A DNA stretch of 11,502 nucleotides from Erythrobacter sp. (lineage in GTDB: Bacteria > Pseudomonadota > Alphaproteobacteria > Sphingomonadales > Sphingomonadaceae): NCBI GenBank assembly GCA_002695185.1, contig NZOF01000104.1, forward strand, positions 1-11,502, written 5' to 3'. Shown here one piece after another: positions 1 to 8,762 of the stretch (positions are counted from its first letter, which is position 1; each line of letters begins with the position of its first letter). A program made the position numbers and the translations under genes. The notes below the pieces were generated by a model, which had not been told where the DNA came from, searched no databases, and saw nothing but the letters and a program-made list of their open reading frames with translations.

Positions 1-104
1 AGATCGCGCTGGTTGACCATCCGCTTGGTGGGCTCGATCGCCAGCTTGCCGGGCTTGGGATGGCGGTGGTAGTCGAGTGCGCTGCGATAGAAATTGTCGT
101 CCAT
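1..104 (-). CDS. maeB: NADP-dependent malic enzyme, N-terminal fragment (cut by window edge)
   Basis: Only the first 34 codons are inside the window; the gene continues beyond base 1. The translation begins MDDNFYRSALDYHRHPKPGK and continues to an NQRDL stretch. This is the typical opening of large bacterial NADP-malic enzymes, which start with a short acidic leader, then xxALxxHxxPxPGK, then TKxxxxQRDL just before the LAYSPGVA motif (not visible here). Such enzymes decarboxylate malate to pyruvate with NADPH formation and often carry a C-terminal phosphotransacetylase-like domain. The ATG at 104 is chosen because a TAG stop lies directly upstream in frame (105-107) and the family N-terminus begins here; the Shine-Dalgarno is weak. 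The gene lies 184 bases downstream of the GMC oxidoreductase on the same strand. It may simply flank the catabolic cluster, although malic enzyme could help balance the C4 units that the pathway produces. Confidence 0.8.
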   Translation of the reverse strand, partial: MDDNFYRSALDYHRHPKPGKLAIEPTKRMVNQRD

Positions 105-230
105 CTATGACCCATTATCTCTTGGGCTGACAGGCCGCCCGCACGGTCCTGGCGCCACCACCCATCACACAAACTTGAAGTTCACGATCACACGCGAGGA
201 TTGCGTGATGTTGCGATCAAGGCACCCCAG

Positions 231-247
231 GCCAATAAACGATTGGC
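231..247. repeat. Inverted repeat GCCAAT-5-ATTGGC
   Basis: A perfect 6-bp inverted repeat: gccaat at 231-236 and attggc at 242-247, separated by aaacg. Its right arm belongs to a 10-bp direct repeat, acgattggca, found at 239-248 and again at 276-285. It lies about 40 bases past the GMC stop on the transcribed minus strand. No T-run follows, so an operator-like or RNA-hairpin role is more likely than an intrinsic terminator. The function is unknown. Confidence 0.45.
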
Positions 248-270
248 ACGATCTCGCCACCGAGTTTGAT

Positions 271-285
271 TGCCAACGATTGGCA
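271..285. repeat. Inverted repeat TGCCAA-3-TTGGCA
   Basis: A perfect 6-bp inverted repeat with a 3-base loop: tgccaa at 271-276, cga, ttggca at 280-285. It lies four bases past the GMC stop codon (stop at 289-291, minus strand). It shares the acgattggca direct repeat with the palindrome at 231-247, and the two centres are about 39 bp apart. It could be a weak 3'-end hairpin for the GMC transcript or one of a pair of protein-binding sites. Confidence 0.45.
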
Positions 286-288
286 GTC

Positions 289-1914
289 CTACGCCGGCCG
301 ACCGCTTGTTCCGACATTGGGAAAATAGGTCTGAACCAGCATCTTTGCGGCGTGCAAGGCCAGCGCTTGCGTCGGCGCGTTGGTGTTGCCGCTCGTGATC
401 GTGGGCATGATAGATGCATCGATCACATGCAGTTGTTCCGTTCCTCTGACCTTGAGCCTGGCATCGACCACGGCGCCTTCGTCTAGGCCCATTCGGCAGG
501 TGCCCACCGGGTGCCACATGGTGGTGGCCACGCCTTTCACGAACTCACCGATCTGTTCGTCGCTCTGCTTGTCTTTCCCGGGAAGCACTTCTTCGTCGAC
601 GATTTCGGCCAGCGATTCCTGTTCCATCACCTTGCGCACGGCTTTCACCGCGTCGATGCCGACCTTCAGATCATATTCGTGACCGATGAAGTTCGGGTTG
701 ATGAGCGGCATCGACGTCGGATCGCTGTCCGCCAGGCGCACCCAGCCGCGGCTTTTAGGCTGCAATACGACGGTGGCAAACGTCACCCCGGAGCGCGAGC
801 CGGTGGGATTCAGTCCGTCCGCAGCGATGATCGGCTCATGGTAGCATTGCACCGTGGGCTCCTCGCTATCCAGGTCCAGCGGGTTCCAATAGGAAACCGT
901 TTCGATCCCGTTCCCCGACGCCGGGCCGTCACGGGTCAGCATATAACGCATCCCCGCGACCAGGGAGCCGATGCCATGGGCTGAATTCTGATAACCCATC
1001 TTTCCCTTCACATAGGCTGTGATGGGAATGATCGGGTGATCGTGCAGGTTTTCTCCAACCCCCGGCAGATCCAGCTTGACCTCCAATCCGAATTTCTGGA
1101 GCTGCTCGCTTTGACCGATGCCTGAGTGCATGAGAATCTTCGGCGATTGCACCGCACCGGCAGACAGGATCACGAGACCGGCATCAATGTCCTGTTCGGT
1201 TTTTCCGTTGAGAGCCCTGACACCGACCGCGCGTGTCCCGTCCAACAGAATTTTCGTAACCGTGTAGCCGGTGAGCAGCTTCACGCGCCCGCTGTCCACA
1301 TGCCTGTGGAGATATGCGACGGCAGCGCTGCAACGCTTGCCGTTGAGCGTGTTGGTCTGAACGGGAGAAACACCGTTCTGGTAATCTCCATTATAGTCAG
1401 CGTTATAGGGAAGGCCATATTCCTGGAATGCCTTCATGCAACGCTGATTGAGCTCGTTGATCCCCTTGGGCAGCTCAACGGACAAATCTCCGTGAATGCC
1501 ATGGTGCGCGTTGTGGAAGGTATCGTTCTTCTCCTGCTCGATATAGGCCTGGATCATCGTTTCCCACGACCAGTCTCCTGTATCGCCGACGGCAGCCTGC
1601 CAGGCGTCAAAATCCTGCTTCTGACCACGGACGTAGCACATGGCATTGATCGAGGAGCCGCCCCCGACGACTTTGCCCATGCGAAAACGCCGGGGCGTCC
1701 CGTGGATCGGCACCGTGTCATAGGCCCAGACATGCCGGTCATGTGCGAGGATGTTCGAATATCCGGCGGGGATATGGATCATCGGATCACGATCCTTATC
1801 GCCTGCCTCGATGACCGCAATGCTGGCTCGGGTGTGACGGGCGAGATAATCAGCCACAACGCATCCGGCAGCGCCACTGCCTACGATGACGACATCGAAC
1901 TCTTTGGTAGACAT
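289..1914 (-). CDS. GMC-family FAD-dependent alcohol oxidoreductase (candidate aryl/benzyl alcohol dehydrogenase)
   Basis: A 541-residue flavoprotein of the glucose-methanol-choline family, of full usual length. An N-terminal dinucleotide-binding motif VGSGAAG (residues 11-17) is followed by the acidic residue of the ADP-binding fold (E36). The two GMC signatures are present: GKVVGGGSSINAM (80-92) and GAVQSPKILMHSGIG (253-267). The C-terminal active site has H468 (WHPVGTCRMG) and N510 (SGNTNAPTQ), the His/Asn pair seen in choline-dehydrogenase-like members. No signal peptide is seen, so it is probably cytoplasmic or loosely membrane-associated. The start is fixed by an AGGAG seven bases before the ATG. 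It lies 177 bases beyond a benzaldehyde-dehydrogenase-like gene, so oxidation of benzyl or another aryl alcohol to the aldehyde is a reasonable but unproven role. Choline, PEG-type or aliphatic alcohols are alternatives. GC is lower than in its neighbours: 50% by hand count over 1381-1560 against 72% over 4441-4620. Confidence 0.88.
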   Translation of the reverse strand: MSTKEFDVVIVGSGAAGCVVADYLARHTRASIAVIEAGDKDRDPMIHIPAGYSNILAHDRHVWAYDTVPIHGTPRRFRMGKVVGGGSSINAMCYVRGQKQDFDAWQAAVGDTGDWSWETMIQAYIEQEKNDTFHNAHHGIHGDLSVELPKGINELNQRCMKAFQEYGLPYNADYNGDYQNGVSPVQTNTLNGKRCSAAVAYLHRHVDSGRVKLLTGYTVTKILLDGTRAVGVRALNGKTEQDIDAGLVILSAGAVQSPKILMHSGIGQSEQLQKFGLEVKLDLPGVGENLHDHPIIPITAYVKGKMGYQNSAHGIGSLVAGMRYMLTRDGPASGNGIETVSYWNPLDLDSEEPTVQCYHEPIIAADGLNPTGSRSGVTFATVVLQPKSRGWVRLADSDPTSMPLINPNFIGHEYDLKVGIDAVKAVRKVMEQESLAEIVDEEVLPGKDKQSDEQIGEFVKGVATTMWHPVGTCRMGLDEGAVVDARLKVRGTEQLHVIDASIMPTITSGNTNAPTQALALHAAKMLVQTYFPNVGTSGRPA

Positions 1915-1921
1915 TGACGGG

Positions 1922-1926
1922 CTCCT
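1922..1926 (-). promoter_or_regulatory. Ribosome binding site of the GMC gene
   Basis: AGGAG on the minus strand, seven bases before the ATG at 1914. It is a near-optimal Shine-Dalgarno and fixes the GMC start. Confidence 0.75.
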
Positions 1927-1988
1927 GATTGCTTTGCTGTTGTTTGCTCTGGGTGGGTGGCGGCTCGATCAGGCCGCTGACCGGAACG

Positions 1989-2000
1989 TTGCCTTGGCAA
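1989..2000. repeat. Short palindrome TTGCC-TT-GGCAA
   Basis: A perfect 5-bp inverted repeat with a 2-base centre (ttgcc, tt, ggcaa), about 75 bases upstream of the GMC start. It contains the same TTGGCA core as the two palindromes downstream of that gene. It could be half of a regulator site, but it is short enough to occur by chance. Confidence 0.3.
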
Positions 2001-2091
2001 GATCTCGCTCCTGACGGCCTTCTGACGAGCGGCTGGTTCGGCGCTCATCCGGATCGCTCTTACTGGTGGAAGAGGCGTTCCGGACCTGGGC

Positions 2092-3549
2092 TCAGAGTGG
2101 ATAGGTGGGAGGGGCATTCTTGATCGTTACCCACTGCCAATGGGTGAACTCCTCCCAGTTTGCAGGACCGCCGATCGCGGTGCCGTTGCCGGATGCGCCG
2201 ACGCCCCCGAAAGGGTTGACGACATCGTCGTTGACCGTCTGATCGTTGATATGGAGGAGGCCTGCATGAAGGCGCTCGCCCAGCGCCATGGCGCGGCCGA
2301 CGTCGCGGGAAATCACCGCGGCCGACAGGCCATATTCGGTATCGTTGGCGAGCGAAACCGCTTCGTCGTCCGTCTCGAAGGGGACGAGCACGGCCACCGG
2401 CCCGAAAATCTCTTCCGTGTAGGCCGGCATCGTCTTCGTCACGCCGCCGAGCACGGTGGGCGCCATGCACAGGCCCGTGGCATCGCCTCCCGCCAGCAGG
2501 GTCGCGCCGGCCGCCACGCTGTCGGCGACGACGTCGAGCGCATGATCCAGCTGGGGCTTGTTGATGATAGGTCCGATCGCGACGGTGCCGGACATCGGAT
2601 CGCCGACCGGGAGCGCCTCTGCCTTTTCGGCGAGCTTGCCCGCGAAAGCATCGAGGATCTTCGCCTGGACGAGGATGCGGCCCGCCGTCATGCAGATTTC
2701 GCCCTGATGGAGCCAGGCGCCCCAGGCGGCGTTGCGCACCGCAAGATCGAGGTCGGCGTCTTCGAGGATGATCAGGGAATTTTTGCCACCGAGTTCCAGC
2801 GACACCTTCTTGAGGTTGCGGCTTGCCGCCTCGCCGACCTTGCGCCCGGCGCCAGTCGAGCCGGTGAACTGGATCATCGCGATGTTGGGATCTGCGCAGA
2901 GCGCCGCGCCCGCGTCGCCCCCGCCGGGCAGGACGGCAAGGACGCCGGCGGGGAGACCGGCGAGCTCGAACAGGCGCGCGATCACATAGCCGCCGCACAC
3001 CGCCGTGCGCGGATCCGGCTTGAGCACGACGGCGTTGCCGACGGCGAGCGCGGGCGCCACCGCCCGCATGGCGAGGTAAAGCGGGAAGTTGAAGGGGGCG
3101 ATAATCCCGACCACCCCATGCGGCCGGCGCCGCGCGAGGCTCAGTCGGCCGGCCTCGCTGGGGAGGACGAGACCCTGGGCAGCTTGGGGCATGCCGCCGG
3201 CAAGCTCGATCGCCTTGATCGAGAGGGTCAGCTCGAATTCGGCCTTGGCGCGGACAGATCCGCTCTCGCGCATGATCCAGGTGACGATCTCGTCCCAATG
3301 GGCGCGCCCGATGGCCGCGGCCTTGGGAAAGACAGCGGCGCGACTGTCGGGAGAGCCGGCGGCCCAGGCAGCCTGCGCCTTGCGCGCCGACGCAGCCGCC
3401 ACACGGACAAGAGCCGCGTCCGCCTGACCGGCGCGGCCAAGCGTGTTGCCGGTTGCGGGCTCGATCACTTCGTAGGACGCGGCGGCCTTCTGCCAGCCAC
3501 CGTCGAACAGCCTTCCGTCGAGATGGGCATCCTCCAAGAGAATCGACAT
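2092..3549 (-). CDS. NAD(P)-dependent aldehyde dehydrogenase, benzaldehyde dehydrogenase (XylC-like)
   Basis: A 485-residue aldehyde dehydrogenase of normal length. Visible features are the oxyanion asparagine N154 (APFNFP), the cofactor lysine K177 (VLKPD), the glycine-rich turn FTGSTGAG (228-235), the general base E252 (LELGGKN), the nucleophile C286 (HQGEICMTAGR) and E380 (EEIFGP). The LHQGxxCMxAGR segment, HINDQ, PFGGVGASG and a C-terminus ending PTYPL resemble XylC/AreC-type benzaldehyde dehydrogenases. These oxidise benzaldehyde to benzoate, the substrate of the BenABC enzyme encoded upstream. The ATG at 3549 is chosen over one at 3618 because AAGGA (3556-3560) lies six bases before it and the family N-terminus starts there. 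The gap from pcaD is 13 bases, so it probably belongs to the ben/cat transcript. Vanillin or another aromatic aldehyde is an alternative substrate. Confidence 0.9.
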   Translation of the reverse strand: MSILLEDAHLDGRLFDGGWQKAAASYEVIEPATGNTLGRAGQADAALVRVAAASARKAQAAWAAGSPDSRAAVFPKAAAIGRAHWDEIVTWIMRESGSVRAKAEFELTLSIKAIELAGGMPQAAQGLVLPSEAGRLSLARRRPHGVVGIIAPFNFPLYLAMRAVAPALAVGNAVVLKPDPRTAVCGGYVIARLFELAGLPAGVLAVLPGGGDAGAALCADPNIAMIQFTGSTGAGRKVGEAASRNLKKVSLELGGKNSLIILEDADLDLAVRNAAWGAWLHQGEICMTAGRILVQAKILDAFAGKLAEKAEALPVGDPMSGTVAIGPIINKPQLDHALDVVADSVAAGATLLAGGDATGLCMAPTVLGGVTKTMPAYTEEIFGPVAVLVPFETDDEAVSLANDTEYGLSAAVISRDVGRAMALGERLHAGLLHINDQTVNDDVVNPFGGVGASGNGTAIGGPANWEEFTHWQWVTIKNAPPTYPL

Positions 3550-3562
3550 TTTTTGTCCTTTT

Positions 3563-4347
3563 CTACGCAGCGAAATGGTCGAAAAGGGCGCCGGTGAAAG
3601 CCTCCGCTTGTTCGACATTGGAAAGGTGAGCGGCCGGCAGCATCACAAGGCGCGCGCTCGCGATGGAGCTGGCCAGCAGTTCCGAATGGGGAGGGGGCGT
3701 CGCCGGATCCTGGGAACCGCCGATCACGAGCGTCGGCGTGGTGATCAGGCCGAGCATCGGACGCATGTCCATGTCGCGAATGGCGGCACAGCAGCCCGCA
3801 TAGCCCCCGGGATCGGTGGCGGTGAGCATCGCGCGCACCGGCGCGATCTGTTCCTCGCCTGTCGCGAGGAAGGATGGCGTGAACCAGCGTTCCAGCACCG
3901 CGTCGACGAGGCCCGCCATGCCGCCTTCATGCACCGCTGCGATCCGACCGTCCCACGACGAGGGCGGCCCCATGAAGGGCGAGGTGTTGGCGAGCACGAG
4001 GCATTCGAGCCGTTCGGGCGCGCGAATGCCGAGCCACTGCCCGACCATGCCACCCTTCGAGAGGCCGCAGAAGCGGACTTTCGGAATGGCGAGCGCATCG
4101 AGCAGTTCGATCACGTCGCGGCCGAGCCGATCCATCGAATAGGCCCCGGCCGGCGCATCGGACTGGCCATGGCCGCGGCTGTCGTAGCGCAGGACGCGGA
4201 AGGACCGTGCGAGCGCCGGCATCTGCGGCGCCCACATCTCCATGGCGGTGCCGAGCGAGTTGGAGAGGAGCAGGACCGGCGCGGCTTCCGGGCCGTCGAG
4301 CCTGTAGGCGATGCGGCAGCCATCGCCGGCGGTGATGAAATCGCCCA

Positions 4348-4351
<4 letters not shown>
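3563..4351 (-). CDS. pcaD: 3-oxoadipate enol-lactonase (beta-ketoadipate enol-lactone hydrolase)
   Basis: A 262-residue alpha/beta hydrolase that opens 3-oxoadipate enol-lactone to 3-oxoadipate, the point after which the catechol and protocatechuate branches converge. The nucleophile elbow GLSKGG places the catalytic serine at S98. D215 (GGSQDPATPP) and H242 (PAAHLSNVEQ) complete the triad. LSNSLGT (29-35) and RYDSRGHG (55-62) are typical of PcaD/CatD. The start at 4351 forms an ATGA overlap with the thiolase stop. A second ATG follows immediately at 4348, so a start one codon later is possible. A GGAG lies shortly upstream, inside the thiolase 3' end. Because the neighbours belong to the catechol branch, catD would be the functional name. 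There is no pcaC fusion (no carboxymuconolactone decarboxylase domain). Confidence 0.93.
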
Positions 4352-5549
<1,198 letters not shown>

Positions 5550-5550
<1 letters not shown>

Positions 5551-6209
5551 CACGCGGCTTGCCTGTCGAAGGCGCTGATGTCGAGCGCGGCGCCTGTCTT
5601 CGCCTTCACCTCGTCCAGCGCGACGCCCGGCGCCAGCTCGACGAGACGGAGTCCGCCCACTTTCCTGTCGCAGGCGATGACGGCGAGGTCCGTGATGATG
5701 AGGTCGACCACGGCCTTGCCCGTGAGCGGCAGGGTGCATCGCTCCAGGATCTTGGGCTCGCCCGCCTTGTTGGCATGGTCCATCACCACCACAACGCGCT
5801 TGACGCCGGCGACGAGGTCCATCGCGCCGCCCATGCCCTTCACCATCTTGCCGGGGATGGTCCAGTTGGCGAGGTCGCCGTTCGCGGCCACTTCCATGGC
5901 ACCCAGCACCGCCATATCGATATGGCCGCCGCGGATCATCGCGAAGCTGTCCGCCGAGGAGAAGAAACTGGACGTGGGCAGGGCGGTAATGGTCTGCTTG
6001 CCGGCGTTGATCAGGTCCGGATCGGCCTCGCCCTCATAGGGAAAGGGGCCGATGCCGAGCATGCCATTCTCGCTCTGGAGCGTCACGTTCACGCCCGCCG
6101 GTACATGGTTCGCAACCAGCGTGGGGATGCCGATGCCGAGATTCACATAATAGCCATCGCGCAGTTCCTGTGCGGCGCGCGCGGCCATCTCATCGCGGGT
6201 CCAGCTCAT
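5550..6209 (-). CDS. pcaJ: 3-oxoadipate (3-oxoacid) CoA-transferase, beta subunit
   Basis: A 219-residue family I CoA-transferase B subunit. It works with the A subunit encoded just upstream to move CoA from succinyl-CoA to 3-oxoadipate. The catalytic glutamate is E47 in the SENGMLG motif. [14 protein letters not shown] (21-34) and the glycine-rich [10 protein letters not shown] are family hallmarks. The ATG at 6209 is chosen because it makes an ATGA overlap with the A-subunit stop, has GGGGAG about eight bases upstream, and matches the family N-terminus ([16 protein letters not shown]); longer versions of the frame would extend far into the A subunit. The gene could be named catJ from its catechol-branch context. 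The close resemblance to succinyl-CoA:acetoacetate transferase subunit B leaves its exact acceptor open. Confidence 0.92.
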
Positions 6210-6934
6210 GCGACGGTCTCCCCCTTCGCCGCCTCGCGGGGGCGCGTGGTCAGTTTTTCGATCCGCTTCTCGTTGATCGTGCTCTTGACGATACGGTCGA
6301 CATAGATGCCGGGCGTATGGATGCAGTCCGGGTCGAACGTGCCCGCCTCGACGATCTCCTCCACCTCGACCACAGTGATCTTGCCGGCGGTCGCCATGTT
6401 CGGGTTGAAGTTGCGCGCGGTCTTGCGGAACATGAGGTTGCCCGCCGGATCGGCGCGCCACGCCTTGATGATGGCGAGATCGGCGCGCAGCCAGGTCTCG
6501 CGCACATATTCCTCGCCCTCGAAGATATCGACCGGCTTGCCCTCGGCGACGACCGTGCCGACGCCGGTCTTCGTATAGAAGGCCGGGATGCCCGCGCCGC
6601 CGGCGCGGATGCGCTCGGCGAGCGTCCCCTGCGGGTTCAGCTCCAGGTCGAGCTCGCCCGAAAGATATTGCCGCTCGAACAGCTTGTTCTCGCCGACATA
6701 GGAAGAGATCATCTTCTTCACCTGCCGGCTTTCCAGCAGCATCCAGAGGCCGAAGCCGTCCGCACCGGCATTGTTGGAGATGACGGTAAGATCCTTCACA
6801 CCCGCCTTGCGGATTTCAGGGATCAGGCTTTCTGGATTGCCGCTTAGGCCGAAGCCTCCCGACATGATCGTCATGCCGTCGAACAGGATGTCCGCGAGCG
6901 CGGACGCTGGATCTGCATATATCTTGTTTGCCAT
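6206..6934 (-). CDS. pcaI: 3-oxoadipate (3-oxoacid) CoA-transferase, alpha subunit
   Basis: A 242-residue family I CoA-transferase A subunit, partner of the gene that overlaps its stop codon. [13 protein letters not shown] (26-38) is the CoA-binding glycine-rich motif. [25 protein letters not shown], the TGVGT segment and [13 protein letters not shown] follow in family order. Compared with the Acinetobacter-type PcaI/CatI that I recall, the [18 protein letters not shown] and charged [13 protein letters not shown] tail look more like SCOT (ScoA) proteins. The location between benD and a 3-oxoadipyl-CoA thiolase nevertheless argues for 3-oxoadipate as the physiological acceptor. It starts 8 bases after the benD stop, with a GGATAGGG-like ribosome site inside the benD end. 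The name catI would fit the catechol branch. Confidence 0.92.
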   Translation of the reverse strand: MANKIYADPASALADILFDGMTIMSGGFGLSGNPESLIPEIRKAGVKDLTVISNNAGADGFGLWMLLESRQVKKMISSYVGENKLFERQYLSGELDLELNPQGTLAERIRAGGAGIPAFYTKTGVGTVVAEGKPVDIFEGEEYVRETWLRADLAIIKAWRADPAGNLMFRKTARNFNPNMATAGKITVVEVEEIVEAGTFDPDCIHTPGIYVDRIVKSTINEKRIEKLTTRPREAAKGETVA

Positions 6935-6942
6935 GATGTGCC

Positions 6943-7719
6943 CTATCCGAGATCGCCACCGGCGACGGGAAGGACCGATCCGGTGATATAGGAGGCTTCG
7001 TCCGAAGCGAGGAACAGGATCGGTCCGACCTGCTCGTCGATGGTGCCGTAGCGCTTGAAGAAGGTAGAATCTGTGACCTGGCGGACGGCTTCGGCCATCC
7101 AGCGCTGCTCGTCGGCGCTATCGCCATTCGGATTGCGGGCAACCCGGCGGGGCGGCGCCTGCGTGCCGCCCGGCGCCGCGGCTACGACGCGGATATTGTG
7201 CGCGGCATATTCCATGGCGAGACTCTGCGTCAGCGCGTTCACACCGCCCTTGGCGGCGGAATAGGGGACACGGTGAATCCCGCGGGTCGCATTGGAGGAT
7301 ATATTGACGATCGTGCCGCCCCCTCGCGCCAGGAGATGGGGCAGGACGGCGTGGCAGCACCAGAGCGTCGGCATCAGCGAACGGCGGATCTCCGCCTCGA
7401 TCTGGTCGGGCTCGAACTCGGCGAAAGGTCGCATCCGGATCGCACCACCCACCCCGTTGATCAGGATATCGATCCCGCCGAACCGATCGACGGCGGCGGC
7501 GAGGGCGGACGCTGCGCCGTCATGGGTTTCCAGATCGCAGACGTAGCTTGCCGTATCGCCGGGCGCGCCATCGGCGACCTCGGTCACGAAACTCGCCCGG
7601 TCGACGAACAGCACCCGGCCCCCTTCAGCCGCGGCACGCTCCGCTATCACGCGTCCGATCCCCTGGGCGGCGCCGGTGACGACCAGCACCTTGCCGGCGA
7701 AACGGTCCTTGAAGATCAT
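6943..7719 (-). CDS. benD: Benzoate cis-diol dehydrogenase (1,6-dihydroxycyclohexa-2,4-diene-1-carboxylate dehydrogenase)
   Basis: A 258-residue short-chain dehydrogenase, of usual length for BenD/XylL. It oxidises and decarboxylates the cis-diol made by BenABC, giving catechol and NADH. The NAD-binding motif TGAAQGIG (15-22) is followed by D40 at the end of the second strand, which favours NAD. The catalytic serine is S141 or S142 (NISSNATRG), with Y153 and K157 (YSAAKGG). The usual SDR asparagine before the serine strand is replaced by S in [17 protein letters not shown], a segment I recognise as typical of BenD/XylL, so this is not a defect. The start at 7719 forms an ATGA overlap with benC, and the Shine-Dalgarno is weak (GAGG about ten bases away), which suggests coupling to benC translation. 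Confidence 0.95.
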   Translation of the reverse strand: MIFKDRFAGKVLVVTGAAQGIGRVIAERAAAEGGRVLFVDRASFVTEVADGAPGDTASYVCDLETHDGAASALAAAVDRFGGIDILINGVGGAIRMRPFAEFEPDQIEAEIRRSLMPTLWCCHAVLPHLLARGGGTIVNISSNATRGIHRVPYSAAKGGVNALTQSLAMEYAAHNIRVVAAAPGGTQAPPRRVARNPNGDSADEQRWMAEAVRQVTDSTFFKRYGTIDEQVGPILFLASDEASYITGSVLPVAGGDLG

Positions 7720-8738
7720 GCCGGTAGCGCCTCGCTGGCGGCGAATTTCTCATAATGGAAATGGGTTGGTTTCACGCCCTTCTCGATGAAGAACTGGCGC
7801 ACCGCCTCGACCATCGGCGGCGGGCCGCAAAGATAGATGTCACAATCGCCGGCATTGACATGCTCGTCCTTGAGATGGACGGTGACATAGCCCTTGAGGG
7901 GGTGCGCGCTCTCGGGATCGGCGACGCACGACGCCCAGGTGAGCGTCGGCAGACGCTTGGCCAGCGCCTCGATCCGGTTAAGCTCGACGAGATCACCATC
8001 CTTGGTGACGCCGTAGATCAGGTGGATCGGCTGGTCCGTCCCTTCGTCCGCCAGCACCTCGAGCATCGACAGCAAAGGCGCGAGGCCGGTGCCGCCGGCC
8101 AACATCAGTACCGGTCGATCGACTTTGCGCAGGAAAAAGCTGCCCTGTGGCCCGATGAACGTAACCGCGGCGCCTGGCTGAGCTTCTTCGGCGAGCCAGC
8201 CGCTCATCAAGCCGCCTGGCACATTGCGGATCAGGAAACTGGCCTGCGCCGCTCCTGGTTTCGAGCTGAACGAATAGGAGCGATGTTCATTCGTGCCAGG
8301 GACGACCAGATTGACATATTGGCCGGGCAGGAAGCCAAGTTCCTCGGGTTTGTCGAGGTCGAGTGTCAACAAGATGGTGCTGTCGGAGACCATCTCGATC
8401 GCGCTGATTGTGCCGCCATGCTCGGCAGGTTTGATCTTGCAGGCGGTGGACGGCACCGGCACGTCGATCACGCAATCGGAGGAGGGTACCATCTGGCAGG
8501 TGAGGACGAGACCCTCTTCCGCCTCGTCCGCGGTCAGTGCGTCCTCGACATAGTCGTCGCCGAGGTCATAGTCGCCCTGTTCGCAGCGACACTTGCATGT
8601 GCCGCACACGCCGTCGGAGCAATCCATCGGCAGGTTGACCTTTTGGCGATAGGCGGCATCCAGTACCTTCTCGCCCGTGTTGCAGTCGATGAAACGGGTG
8701 ACGCCGTCCTCGAAGTTAAAAGCGATACGATAACTCAT
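7716..8738 (-). CDS. benC: Benzoate 1,2-dioxygenase electron transfer component (ferredoxin-NADH reductase)
   Basis: A 340-residue one-component reductase that passes electrons from NADH to the BenAB oxygenase. The order of domains is plant-type [2Fe-2S] ferredoxin (about 1-100), FAD-binding domain (about 105-205) and NAD-binding domain (about 208-340). The cluster ligands are C40, C45, C48 and C81 (CSDGVCGTCKC ... LTCQ). The flavin motif RSYS is at 153-156. The NAD domain has LAGGTGLAP (213-221) and the CGPPPMV motif (304-310). The start at 8738 has GGAGAGGA several bases upstream. The gene follows benB after 24 bases and overlaps benD by four bases at its end. Ferredoxin-first order is the class IB arrangement of BenC, XylZ and AntC. 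Confidence 0.96.
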   Translation of the reverse strand: MSYRIAFNFEDGVTRFIDCNTGEKVLDAAYRQKVNLPMDCSDGVCGTCKCRCEQGDYDLGDDYVEDALTADEAEEGLVLTCQMVPSSDCVIDVPVPSTACKIKPAEHGGTISAIEMVSDSTILLTLDLDKPEELGFLPGQYVNLVVPGTNEHRSYSFSSKPGAAQASFLIRNVPGGLMSGWLAEEAQPGAAVTFIGPQGSFFLRKVDRPVLMLAGGTGLAPLLSMLEVLADEGTDQPIHLIYGVTKDGDLVELNRIEALAKRLPTLTWASCVADPESAHPLKGYVTVHLKDEHVNAGDCDIYLCGPPPMVEAVRQFFIEKGVKPTHFHYEKFAASEALPA

Positions 8739-8762
8739 TCTATCCTCTCCGGCAGGCCAGCG

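Larger units (their letters stand above)
105..288 (-). other. Intergenic region between GMC gene and malic enzyme
   Basis: This 184-base gap has no plausible gene. It holds two short GCCAA/TTGGC inverted repeats near the GMC stop codon (listed separately) and a small 5-1-5 palindrome at 172-182. A GATAAT hexamer (minus strand, 114-119) resembles a -10 box, but I find no matching -35 at the right distance and it sits very close to the malic enzyme ATG, so I do not call a promoter. No hairpin followed by a T-run, and so no clear intrinsic terminator, is visible on the minus strand. The region probably carries the malic enzyme promoter and leader, which is inference from position. Confidence 0.5.
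1915..2091 (-). other. Intergenic region between ALDH and GMC gene
   Basis: This 177-base gap is the largest inside the catabolic cluster. It contains the AGGAG ribosome binding site of the GMC gene (1922-1926), a tight 5-2-5 palindrome at 1989-2000, and an 8-bp inverted repeat pair, ccggaacg at 1981-1988 with cgttccgg at 2076-2083. No clear sigma-70 hexamers and no hairpin plus T-run could be identified. The spacing suggests that the GMC gene may have its own promoter, while the genes upstream are packed as one transcript. Confidence 0.5.

Noticed and set aside
105..288. Intrinsic terminator after the GMC gene
   Set aside because: Short hairpins exist but none is followed by a T-run on the minus strand.
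2060..3298. Minus-strand alternative frame overlapping the ALDH
   Set aside because: Very Arg-rich frame-shifted translation of the ALDH; the true frame is intact from 3549 to 2092.
2140..3597. Long plus-strand open frame opposite the ALDH gene
   Set aside because: Antisense shadow of a full-length ALDH with all catalytic residues; its own translation is Arg/Gly/Asp-rich and unlike a folded protein family.
3550..3618. Upstream ATG for the ALDH at 3618
   Set aside because: It would overlap pcaD by about 56 bases and add residues not seen in the family; the ATG at 3549 has a good AAGGA.
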